IMG/VR virus record: IMGVR_UViG_3300033571_006727
Location: 1 to 23,424 of that record
DNA from: a virus
Direction: 5' to 3' (one strand)
Length of the DNA stretch: 23,424 nucleotides
The position numbers and the translations under genes were made by a program. The notes beneath the pieces were generated by a model. It saw nothing but the letters and a program-made list of their open reading frames with translations, was not told where the DNA came from and searched no databases. Position 1 is the first letter of the stretch; each line of letters begins with the position of its first letter. This document shows positions 7,616-14,943 of the stretch, piece by piece.

Positions 7616-7891
7616 TGGTCTAGCGCTGTTGATTACTGCTGGTTTATAGGTAGCAGCCCTTTCAGCTAAGGCTAAGAATGCCGAACCAAGGAAAGCCCCA
7701 GCTACGGTATGGAGAATAAACCCCTTAGTAGTTGAAACTTCAACTAACCAAGTACCAATAGCGGAGAAGATAATTGAGGAAACCGCATTTAATACTACGG
7801 CACTAATAAACATACTTAGTACATCCACAAGAGGGCCTACGATTGCTAGTAGGAAAGCTGTAAAACATCCAAGGAGTATGAGTTCAACCAT
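7610..7891 (-). CDS. small membrane protein (holin candidate)
   Basis: This 93-aa protein has two or three hydrophobic segments: residues 3-25, 27-50 and 60-77. A short charged C-terminus (ERAATYKPAVINSARPE) follows. Size, helices and position directly after the tail genes would suit a holin that permits lysis, but no endolysin gene is adjacent and the sequence has no diagnostic motif. A generic inner-membrane protein is an equal alternative. ATG at 7891 lies 12 bases beyond the stop of the gpI-like gene; the preceding bases AAGATATCCCC give only a weak ribosome-binding site. Hydrophobic composition is seen directly; the lysis role is a guess. Confidence 0.72.
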   Translation of the reverse strand: MVELILLGCFTAFLLAIVGPLVDVLSMFISAVVLNAVSSIIFSAIGTWLVEVSTTKGFILHTVAGAFLGSAFLALAERAATYKPAVINSARPE

Positions 7892-7903
7892 GGGGATATC
7901 TTA

Positions 7904-10690
7904 CTATGTTTTTGGTTGAGCCAAATACACCGCGTAGGTAGTGCCAGCTAGTAGGTAGTACTGAAGGGCACCCCCGATAAGTCGTTCTTGAATAGCAACT
8001 CTGTTCTTGTAGTAGTGGCTACGGGCATTGTTGGGCGTTGAGCCTTCCCAGAACAGTTCATTTGTAGCAGCTGGCCCTGAACTTCCATCAAAAAAATCAA
8101 GAGCAAAGGGAGAGTTTTCAAACAAGGCGGTGTCTACATTTAGTTTATGACCAGTGGCTGCTGGAGTCCACGTTAGCTGTACAGCAGCATAAGCGGCGTT
8201 GCTAGGAGCAGTTGCTGTGACGTTTGGTCTAGACCAATTAGTGTTAAGCATAAACGTATTGGAGCTTGTAGAAGTAGAGATAATAGTTTTGTTAATGTCA
8301 TACCAAACAATTGATGGTATTACAACATCTGATGACTGTTCAGTCTTTGCATAAAGACTAAATGTGTATGTGGTATCTGGATAATGTATGTCCATTAAGT
8401 CAGCGGTTGTTACAAATGATTTTAAAATAACTTGTGAAGTACCAGAGGAAGTTATTACTAAAGCATCCCCACCTTTACATACAACGCCTACAGTTGAAGC
8501 TGCGCTAGCTACTGTTCCACTAGCAGCAAAACTAACGGTAAAGTCAGATACGCTAGTTAAAGTTTTAAGACCGTCAAAAGGCGAACCTAATCCAGTTACA
8601 TAAATCTGGTCTCCAGCTTTAAAAGTATGGACAACAGAAAGTTCAATAGTTCCAGTTCCAGAACCAGCTACTCTTGCTACTGAGTTGTAAAGCTCTACGT
8701 TTGGTTCTGCAACATCTGTTCGTACACTTAATGTAGATGCGCTTGCACTCCAAGGTGTGTATGGCGCAACAAAGTGAGGGTTACGAATTTCATTAATGCG
8801 ATTAGCTTTTAAAGTTACGTGCAGTTGTCTAGCTTCATCAAAAGAAGTAACGGTAGATGATTGTTCAAATTGAGCAGCATCAAAGTAATGTCGTTCATTG
8901 CTTGCTAGGTTGCCTACGTTAGAAACTGTAACTCCTGGAACTGCGTAATAGCATTCTTGGCATCGTTGAACGGTCACTTGGAATCCAGAACCCGTACCGC
9001 CCAAAGAAGAGTTAGCAACAGAAAAAATGGTTGTTGTATCTGCTCCAGCTCCACCATTTGTGATTGTTAAAGAAAGAACTGCGCCCAGGTAAACTGTAAA
9101 AGAGCCTGTTGGAGCAATTGTAAATTGCTTACCAGATACATAAGTCAATGGAACGTTACTATATGTTCCATCAACATAGCCTGTTCCAGCCGTGCTGTTA
9201 AAGCTGTTAAGTGTTAAGTTAGTTGGAGATAAATCCGTAACCACAGCTCTGGCGCTAAAAGTACCACTGCTATTTGCAACTGGTTCACCAGTTGTAGTCT
9301 TCATTAATACGCCAAATCTGTCATACCATTTAATGTTTGCAGTTAAGGTTCTAGAGGTAGAGCTTGCTGCAGAGTAAATACTAAAAGTATAGTTCTTACC
9401 AGTCTTAACTGGAATTCCTTTAGTCACTGGGGCTGTTATGCCACAAGAAAAAGTAACTTCGTTAGTAGAACCTCCAGCATTTGCAACACTTAAAAAGGCA
9501 TTTTGTTTATTAGGATAAAGAAGCGGAGCTGTTGATTCAGCCCAAGGTGCTGGTACTGGAGTAATCTTTGCGTACGCATTTGTATCTGTATTAAAAGCAG
9601 AGCGTTGAGTAAGGTCTGCTGCTGTCAAAGAATAACCAACTGAAGTTTCATCTACTACAGTAATAGTTTTAGCTGTTACAACCTCATTAAAAATAGGAAG
9701 CTTAGAGCCACTGATAAATATTTTATCCCCAGCTTTATAGTTGTGAGCTCCTAAAAATAGGTTTGCGTTATTACTAGAAATAGAAAACTTAAGTATGTCT
9801 TGTTTCTTTAATTGAAGCAGTTGACCGCTTGAATCTGGGGATGTCCAGTTACCAATACCCTCTTCAAATGAGGAGTCGTTGTAATCAAGCATTAAGTTGT
9901 GACTTACTGTAAGACCTTCAACGCTAGGGTTAGGGGTACCTTCAACGGGAGACACCACAGGCCATCCACTGAAAGCGGACAGGTATTCTTTAATACCCGC
10001 AGTGCTTCCTTTTTCAGTTTGAAGTTGAATAGCATCACGAATTAAAACTCTATTTTGTTGATAGCCAATTTCTGGCTCATAGTTAATACCAAACTGTTCA
10101 AGCATCAATGGGATTAAAGTTCCAGAAGCATTTTCAAAGTCATATCGATTTGTAATTAATTTAATAAGAGTTCTTATATAATCAAATTCAAAACCAAAAA
10201 GATTTAAAAAGCTTCTTAACTTTTCGTTGTCTCCAGCAATACTTGCTGTATAAGGCGTAGTAAGCTTATAAATTCTTGGCATGTATTCATACATAAGCGC
10301 TTGAGTATTAAAGTCTTCTACAGCTAACCCTGTCACTTGACCAGCAAGCACCCATTGAAGTTGAACTTGGTCTAACACAAAAATTGAATAGTAATAAAAA
10401 CGTGCTTTATTCTTGCCTACGTTATCAGTATAAGTGAGGGGGTCTTTACCTCTAGTAGTAGTAAAGATAACCTCCCCATCAGTTGAGTTAACAGGGTATC
10501 CAAATGGGTTTCTAACCAGTCTTAACTTTGCCCATGCTCCGTAAGGGCTGTTCCAGCTTAAAGTAATCTGTTTGTATCCAGAAGACAGCGCTTTAAAAGG
10601 GGATGCGTCAAACGCAATTGGGCTATCTGTACCGTAGTAACTTAAAGGAAACGACGGCGAGCTGTAGTAATCAAGACCGTAGCGTGCCAT
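7904..10690 (-). CDS. gpI-like baseplate protein with carbohydrate-binding-like modules (probable receptor-binding protein)
   Basis: This is the longest protein (928 aa). Residues 32-115 look like a fibronectin III-type beta sandwich (ITLSWNSPYGAWAKLRL). Residues 130-245 match the phage tail protein I family (EYMPRIYKLTTPY; LRSFLNLFGFEFDYIRTLI; GTLIPLMLEQFGINYEPE; GSTAGIKEYLSAFSGWP), which attaches to gpJ wedges at the tail base. The rest is beta-rich. Two carbohydrate-binding (CBM4/9-like) sandwiches show paired strands such as YTFSIYSAAS with ANIKWYD and YTFSLYAKTE with PSIVWYD. They are interrupted by smaller inserted modules near 301-378, 498-575 and 673-740. The C-terminus (FFDGSSGP, LFWEGSTPNNARSHYYKNR) is the usual end of actinophage tail proteins of this kind. 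It overlaps the gpJ gene as TAATG. Host-receptor binding is inferred from these modules. Confidence 0.85.
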   Translation of the reverse strand: MARYGLDYYSSPSFPLSYYGTDSPIAFDASPFKALSSGYKQITLSWNSPYGAWAKLRLVRNPFGYPVNSTDGEVIFTTTRGKDPLTYTDNVGKNKARFYYYSIFVLDQVQLQWVLAGQVTGLAVEDFNTQALMYEYMPRIYKLTTPYTASIAGDNEKLRSFLNLFGFEFDYIRTLIKLITNRYDFENASGTLIPLMLEQFGINYEPEIGYQQNRVLIRDAIQLQTEKGSTAGIKEYLSAFSGWPVVSPVEGTPNPSVEGLTVSHNLMLDYNDSSFEEGIGNWTSPDSSGQLLQLKKQDILKFSISSNNANLFLGAHNYKAGDKIFISGSKLPIFNEVVTAKTITVVDETSVGYSLTAADLTQRSAFNTDTNAYAKITPVPAPWAESTAPLLYPNKQNAFLSVANAGGSTNEVTFSCGITAPVTKGIPVKTGKNYTFSIYSAASSTSRTLTANIKWYDRFGVLMKTTTGEPVANSSGTFSARAVVTDLSPTNLTLNSFNSTAGTGYVDGTYSNVPLTYVSGKQFTIAPTGSFTVYLGAVLSLTITNGGAGADTTTIFSVANSSLGGTGSGFQVTVQRCQECYYAVPGVTVSNVGNLASNERHYFDAAQFEQSSTVTSFDEARQLHVTLKANRINEIRNPHFVAPYTPWSASASTLSVRTDVAEPNVELYNSVARVAGSGTGTIELSVVHTFKAGDQIYVTGLGSPFDGLKTLTSVSDFTVSFAASGTVASAASTVGVVCKGGDALVITSSGTSQVILKSFVTTADLMDIHYPDTTYTFSLYAKTEQSSDVVIPSIVWYDINKTIISTSTSSNTFMLNTNWSRPNVTATAPSNAAYAAVQLTWTPAATGHKLNVDTALFENSPFALDFFDGSSGPAATNELFWEGSTPNNARSHYYKNRVAIQERLIGGALQYYLLAGTTYAVYLAQPKT

Positions 10691-12405
10691 TAACTTAAGA
10701 ACCCTCCACTTACTGTTACATCAAATGTACCAGCTTGAGGCAACTCATTTGTTAAACAGATAATATCTTTTACGGTAAGGGCTGTAACTGAACCAGTTAC
10801 TGTAGCCGCTGAACCAACAGCTGTTGCAACAAGTGCGTAACTGAAGGTGTTTGAAGTAACAGCTGTTACCACAGCTGTACCATTGAATACGGCGTTGTTT
10901 ACAGCGGATACAAGCACTGTCTGACCTACAGTTAAATTATGGTTAACAGAGGTAGTTAGCGTTGCAACGTTTCCAGCAAGAACTCTGTTGTTTATGGCAA
11001 AAGTCTGCTCTTCATCTGAACGCACAAGCTTAGATACAGTTGCTCTTGATACTCCAATTACATCGTTTACTACAGCAAGAACATCTTGTAAGTTAATTCG
11101 GTCATTAAAAGACACGTTATCAAAAGCAAAAAGTTCTTGAAGAGCAGCTTTTACATCAAACTCTACTTGAGAATTTTTATATTGACTAAGAACTACTACA
11201 TCCATTTTTAATTGAGTATTAACATACTTAGGTGGCTGTAAAGTTATAGTTACTCCAGGCGCTGTCTTATCAACAAAGTAATCTAAAATTTGAGTTGCTA
11301 AGTTATTAAAAACTAGAGAAGAGGTTACCCCATCAGATTGAAGCCCTGAGTCTCCATAAGGAGCAATATACATTGTCACGTTACTATAGACTTCAGCAAT
11401 AGATATAGCTTTTGCTACACCTGTTACTTGAATTGCAATAGCAGAATAGTCTGTTAAAGCTACCGCTCTATTTAAAGCTCTAATACTTTTTGGAGCGTTA
11501 GTGCGAATAGAGTCTGTAGATTCTGGCTCAGCTCCTCCTGAACCAGACCCCAGCACTTGACCAACGTCAATATTGTTAACGCTAATTCCTGTTGGGACAG
11601 AGGTTAAAATGTATTTAATAGTTCCAGCGGGAACGTTTCCGTTTTTACCTCCACCAACTCTATAGGTTGCATATACATCTACACCATTTGGTGGAATACG
11701 TCCATTAATTCCATCACCAAACTGTAAATAAACCTGCTCATCAGAGTCAACAACGGCAATAAATACTGGGTCATAGTTTTGATAATCAATTATATATTCA
11801 ACTTGAGTGTAGTTAATTCCAGCAACAGTTACAATAGTACTTTTACTAATTACAGGTGAATCAGATAGTTGAAAAATTTGATTAACTGAGCCATCAGAGG
11901 TTCCTATTTTTTCAGTTTTAGTTTCGCCTTCTTGTGCATATACCTGTGCAGAACCAGAGGTGCTTCCAACTTTTGCTGGAACTGTAACGTCTTCTAGAGT
12001 TTCAAAAGTAACTTGGGTTGTAACTCCATTAGATACAATGCTTGTAGATACTTGAGTTAAAGCAGGTACAATAGCGGGGGTTGCAGTTGAGTTATAGAAA
12101 GTTAAGTAAACGAGTGCGGCGGTTCCTTCGGTTGGGGTGTACCCAAGAACACGAGCTAAAGACAAGACGCTATCTCTTTGGCTAGCAGTTGTAATAAAAG
12201 ACTCATTAGCTGAGCGGTCAATATAGTAGCTAAGATTGTCGCCAATATAAGAGAACAATTCAATTAAGGTCATGCCAAAGTCAGAAGGGTCTCTATTTGT
12301 CCATTCGGGAGCAAAGTACGGGATAAGCGCTATTAGGTCTTCTCTAATAGACTCATAGTCTTTAGAGGTGTAGTCAACCTGTGGTACGTAGTTACTGCTA
12401 GCCAT
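10690..12405 (-). CDS. baseplate wedge protein, gpJ-like
   Basis: This 571-aa protein belongs to the Baseplate_J family (P2 gpJ, Mu gp47, T4 gp6-like), which forms the wedge ring that triggers sheath contraction. The typical N-terminus is present (VDYTSKDYESIREDLIALIP; DPSDFGMTLIELFSYIGDNL; YYIDRSANESFI). The mid-protein signature GGAEPESTDSIRTNAPKSIR and ALNRAVALTDYSAIA is also there. Residues 475-544 form a small inserted beta module, placed just before the last strands (NELPQAGTFDVTVSGG) and closely like modules in the adjacent gpI-like protein. ATG at 12405 has GGGAGGT six bases upstream and overlaps the gp25-like gene by eight bases. Confidence 0.93.
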   Translation of the reverse strand: MASSNYVPQVDYTSKDYESIREDLIALIPYFAPEWTNRDPSDFGMTLIELFSYIGDNLSYYIDRSANESFITTASQRDSVLSLARVLGYTPTEGTAALVYLTFYNSTATPAIVPALTQVSTSIVSNGVTTQVTFETLEDVTVPAKVGSTSGSAQVYAQEGETKTEKIGTSDGSVNQIFQLSDSPVISKSTIVTVAGINYTQVEYIIDYQNYDPVFIAVVDSDEQVYLQFGDGINGRIPPNGVDVYATYRVGGGKNGNVPAGTIKYILTSVPTGISVNNIDVGQVLGSGSGGAEPESTDSIRTNAPKSIRALNRAVALTDYSAIAIQVTGVAKAISIAEVYSNVTMYIAPYGDSGLQSDGVTSSLVFNNLATQILDYFVDKTAPGVTITLQPPKYVNTQLKMDVVVLSQYKNSQVEFDVKAALQELFAFDNVSFNDRINLQDVLAVVNDVIGVSRATVSKLVRSDEEQTFAINNRVLAGNVATLTTSVNHNLTVGQTVLVSAVNNAVFNGTAVVTAVTSNTFSYALVATAVGSAATVTGSVTALTVKDIICLTNELPQAGTFDVTVSGGFLS

Positions 12406-12805
12406 TTCTTACCTCCCGAATTAGGTCGCCTGACCTGCTAAGAATATCAGTTCTTATCGTTACACTGTCTTCCAATTGCCCTGGGCCGTAGGAATAATTT
12501 ATATTTACAGACAAAACACCATTATCGTCATCTAAAATTTTTTCAACTTTTCCAAGGGCTAAGTCTGGAAGCCAAAAAGAGAAAGCTCCAGCAATAGCTT
12601 GATTAATCATGCTTATAGCTGTAGTAGTGTTTTCAAAGGTTGCTTCTTCAACACTGCTTCCATAGTTAGGTCTCATAACCCGTTCTCCAAAATAGGTCAT
12701 AACCGCAAGCACAACTCGGTCTTGCCATATTTTTTTGTCATCGGTTGTGTACGCTACACCCCCGTTACTATCAAAAGAAAAAGGCAAGCTTATTGCTCTA
12801 CTCAT
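12398..12805 (-). CDS. baseplate wedge protein, gp25/gpW-like
   Basis: This 135-aa protein matches the T4 gp25 / P2 gpW family, the small conserved wedge component that nucleates sheath assembly. Recognisable parts are the N-terminal LPFSFDSNGGVAYTTDD, the segment VMTYFGERVMRPNYGSS (family core, about 34-51), and the EPR-like central helix region EEATFENTTTAISMI. The end of the protein is beta-rich (VLSVNINYSYG). The frame is open to 12823, but ATG at 12805 overlaps the gpV-like stop as ATGA and gives the usual family length, so I use it. Lysozyme activity once claimed for this family is not supported by any catalytic motif here. Confidence 0.9.
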   Translation of the reverse strand: MSRAISLPFSFDSNGGVAYTTDDKKIWQDRVVLAVMTYFGERVMRPNYGSSVEEATFENTTTAISMINQAIAGAFSFWLPDLALGKVEKILDDDNGVLSVNINYSYGPGQLEDSVTIRTDILSRSGDLIREVRNG

Positions 12806-13341
12806 AGTTCTACTCCCATCCATACTGGAAAGTTAGGGTCCCCGCCTTCAAACATAACCCATACTTTTTGGTCTAGTTTTGGAACTAGACGGTGCGGGGT
12901 ATGCTCTGGAACCGTGTCTGTTTCTTGGTCATCATTCCACTTGTTATCTTCATCAGCAACTGTCTTATGCTCATGGTCTAGATAGTTTGTTGTATCAGAT
13001 TTACCTGTGTGGTTATTAGTATGGGCTAAAGTCTGGGTTGCGCTAAAGCTATGTGTATGAGAACCAAAAGTACTTACAGTTGCTGGTCCAGAAGTTCCTG
13101 ATACAGATACGGCGTGGTCTCCGTGGGCATTAAGTAGGGCAGCTACCTCAGAAGCTAGATGATACTTATGGTCAGGGTGATTAGTATTAGCTAAAACAGG
13201 TAGGCAAGGTCGAGCCCATTCAGTGGTCTCTTGCCCCAAAACTTGTGGAACAAGTAATTTAATGCGGCTTTCTTTATCAGGGTCTTCTATGTCTACACAG
13301 ATTCCCTGATATAGCCCGTAAAATCTTTTATCTTCGTTCAT
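12802..13341 (-). CDS. baseplate spike protein, gpV/gp5 OB-fold type, with His-rich insertion
   Basis: This 179-aa protein carries the gpV/gp5 OB-fold in two pieces. The first is residues 5-50 (FYGLYQGICVDIEDPDKESR, IKLLVPQVLG, EWARPCLPV). The second is residues 150-179 (HRLVPKLDQKVWVMFEGGDP, NFPVWMGVEL). Between them about 97 residues are inserted, rich in His, Asn, Thr and Asp, including SHTHSF (H95, H97), HTNNH and DHEHK (H123, H125). The protein ends at the OB-fold, so the C-terminal beta-helix needle of T4 gp5 or P2 gpV is absent. It probably trimerises beneath the hub as the spike base. Start ATG 13341 overlaps the hub stop as ATGA. Confidence 0.87.
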   Translation of the reverse strand: MNEDKRFYGLYQGICVDIEDPDKESRIKLLVPQVLGQETTEWARPCLPVLANTNHPDHKYHLASEVAALLNAHGDHAVSVSGTSGPATVSTFGSHTHSFSATQTLAHTNNHTGKSDTTNYLDHEHKTVADEDNKWNDDQETDTVPEHTPHRLVPKLDQKVWVMFEGGDPNFPVWMGVEL

Positions 13342-14669
13342 GCTTTTACCGTCTTTACTCTTTTAGCTACTACTGGGGAGCGCCGTACTACCGTAGTAGT
13401 AGAGGTTAGCTTAGGAGTTGCTGTTTTCCAAAGCGAAGCAGATTTAGATGAGGCAGGTTTTGAACGATTACTAATATTACCAAAAGAAACCGCTGTCTTA
13501 GAGTTCTTTGGTTTAGTACTTTTAACAATTTTTGATTTTGGTTTTACAACTGTTTGTTTTTTTCCTGGAGTAATAATTCTTTTTTGTTTAACATCTGGAG
13601 CTTGAATAGATGAACCATCTGTCCATCTAGTTGCTAAGCCTAATGAGTCAGTACCAAGATGAAGCATGGTTGTATACTTGTATTCAATATCTCTTTGAGT
13701 CTCTATGATTATATGTTCTGTTCCAATAACAGTCCAAAAACCACTGTAGGCCGCACCAACCCCATCAATATAAACAGGTAAGTTTGGTCGTATGTTAGGT
13801 TCTCCCAACACTTCAGCAGTTGCTCGATAAGGAAAACTGTTTCTAGCCTCAGCTGCTTCCGCTTCAAATTTAGCAATTTCTGCGGTAGGTGCAACAACTT
13901 TAGTTTCAAATCTATCAAACATTTCAGTAGATTCTATAGATTTAGTTTTTTTATTTCGTTTTTGTTGAGTAATTGATGTTGGTTTTTTTGAAGCTTTGTC
14001 AACACCACTAACCGCAACTGCAGCTTTGAAGGTACCTTCTATTTCTAAAGAGTCGCTGATTACAGGTCTAAAACTGTACAAGGTAGAGCCTTGTGCGCTA
14101 CTTTCACTACGCATGATAAAGTAAGGGGCAATAGACCTATAGGTTGCGTAATCATTTAATATAGGCTCAAAATAAAGCTCAGTGTTATGAGCTCTTAAAG
14201 TATACCCATGCTGTTTTGCAAGACGAACAAGCAACTCCCAATCGGTGTGGGCTGCGTGAGATACCATTTCAAAAATTCTTTTAGTTGGAACTACAAAAGC
14301 AGCAAGTCCGTGAGTCTTTGCTATTTTTGTTACAATGTTACTTGCTGTAATATTTTTATATACTTTTTGAGAAGCTTGTTTTAAAGGAAAGGTTCCTCCA
14401 ATAAAAACAACTTCCGTAAAAGCTGTTCCAGGGGTATGGCTTGGTTGAATGTGATGCACATAGCCAATAAATTCTCGTGAAGATTTGCTTCCCATTATGT
14501 TAAATTTAGCTGCAGAGCCAGGTTTAATATGCTCGTATGATACGTTCCAATCTCTAAACCGAACACTAAGCATTTCATGTTCATTTATTTTTTGGTATAA
14601 ACGAGCTTCATATATAACTTTAGGACCTCTAGGGGCGTCTGGAAATTCAACATTAATAAATTTAAACAC
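13338..14669 (-). CDS. baseplate hub protein, gpD/gp27-like, with basic C-terminal tail
   Basis: This 443-aa protein resembles the late-control D / gp27 hub family, which joins the tail tube to the central spike. Typical segments are EHEMLSVRFRDWN, FIGYVHHIQPSH, the helix-rich domain NITASNIVTKIAKTHGL with TDWELLVRLAKQHGYTLRAHN (about 130-175), and the late beta domain NIRPNLPVYIDGVG. Residues 365-443 form a low-complexity tail very rich in Lys, Ser and Thr (KQTVVKPKSKIVKSTKPKN and on), which the family normally lacks. The start is GTG at 14669, with AGGA nine bases upstream, overlapping the LysM-like gene by eight bases. Hub identity is likely; the tail role is unknown. Confidence 0.85.
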   Translation of the reverse strand: MFKFINVEFPDAPRGPKVIYEARLYQKINEHEMLSVRFRDWNVSYEHIKPGSAAKFNIMGSKSSREFIGYVHHIQPSHTPGTAFTEVVFIGGTFPLKQASQKVYKNITASNIVTKIAKTHGLAAFVVPTKRIFEMVSHAAHTDWELLVRLAKQHGYTLRAHNTELYFEPILNDYATYRSIAPYFIMRSESSAQGSTLYSFRPVISDSLEIEGTFKAAVAVSGVDKASKKPTSITQQKRNKKTKSIESTEMFDRFETKVVAPTAEIAKFEAEAAEARNSFPYRATAEVLGEPNIRPNLPVYIDGVGAAYSGFWTVIGTEHIIIETQRDIEYKYTTMLHLGTDSLGLATRWTDGSSIQAPDVKQKRIITPGKKQTVVKPKSKIVKSTKPKNSKTAVSFGNISNRSKPASSKSASLWKTATPKLTSTTTVVRRSPVVAKRVKTVKA

Positions 14670-14943
14670 GAGGAATCCTAAGTTTTGTATTTGCTGGTAT
14701 ATTCATAAAATCTTTTACCTCAGGATTGTACTCAGCAATTAGCCACCACAGTTCTGGTTTGTTATAGTATTTATTAGATATTTGGTCTAGCCGCTCACCA
14801 GTTTTATACGTATGTGTCCAGTAAGTTACTTTGCCCAAATTTGAAACAGAATAAAAAACAGTAGGGTTCTCATCTCCTCCAGATTTTGTTGCAAAAAAAT
14901 CAATGGTTGCGTACTCATAGCGAGAGCCAAGGTAAATAGTCAT
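14662..14943 (-). CDS. LysM-domain baseplate protein (gp53/gpX-like)
   Basis: This 93-aa protein ends in a LysM-like fold (residues 42-93). Visible parts are TYKTGERLDQISNKYYNKPE, WWLIAEYNPEVKDFMNIPA and the closing strand TKLRIPRV. LysM modules are shared by P2 gpX, T4 gp53 and XkdP-like tail proteins, where they sit at the hub or wedge. The N-terminal 40 residues are beta-rich (RYEYATIDFF; NPTVFYSVSN). It overlaps the preceding 439-aa gene as TAATG and the hub by eight bases, the right position for a tail-tube/hub connector. Whether it binds peptidoglycan or only proteins cannot be told from sequence. Confidence 0.87.
   Translation of the reverse strand: MTIYLGSRYEYATIDFFATKSGGDENPTVFYSVSNLGKVTYWTHTYKTGERLDQISNKYYNKPELWWLIAEYNPEVKDFMNIPANTKLRIPRV

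Noticed and set aside
12599-12985. 128-codon plus-strand open frame
   Set aside because: It is antisense across the end of the spike gene and the gp25-like gene, both well supported by family motifs; it has no motif of its own.
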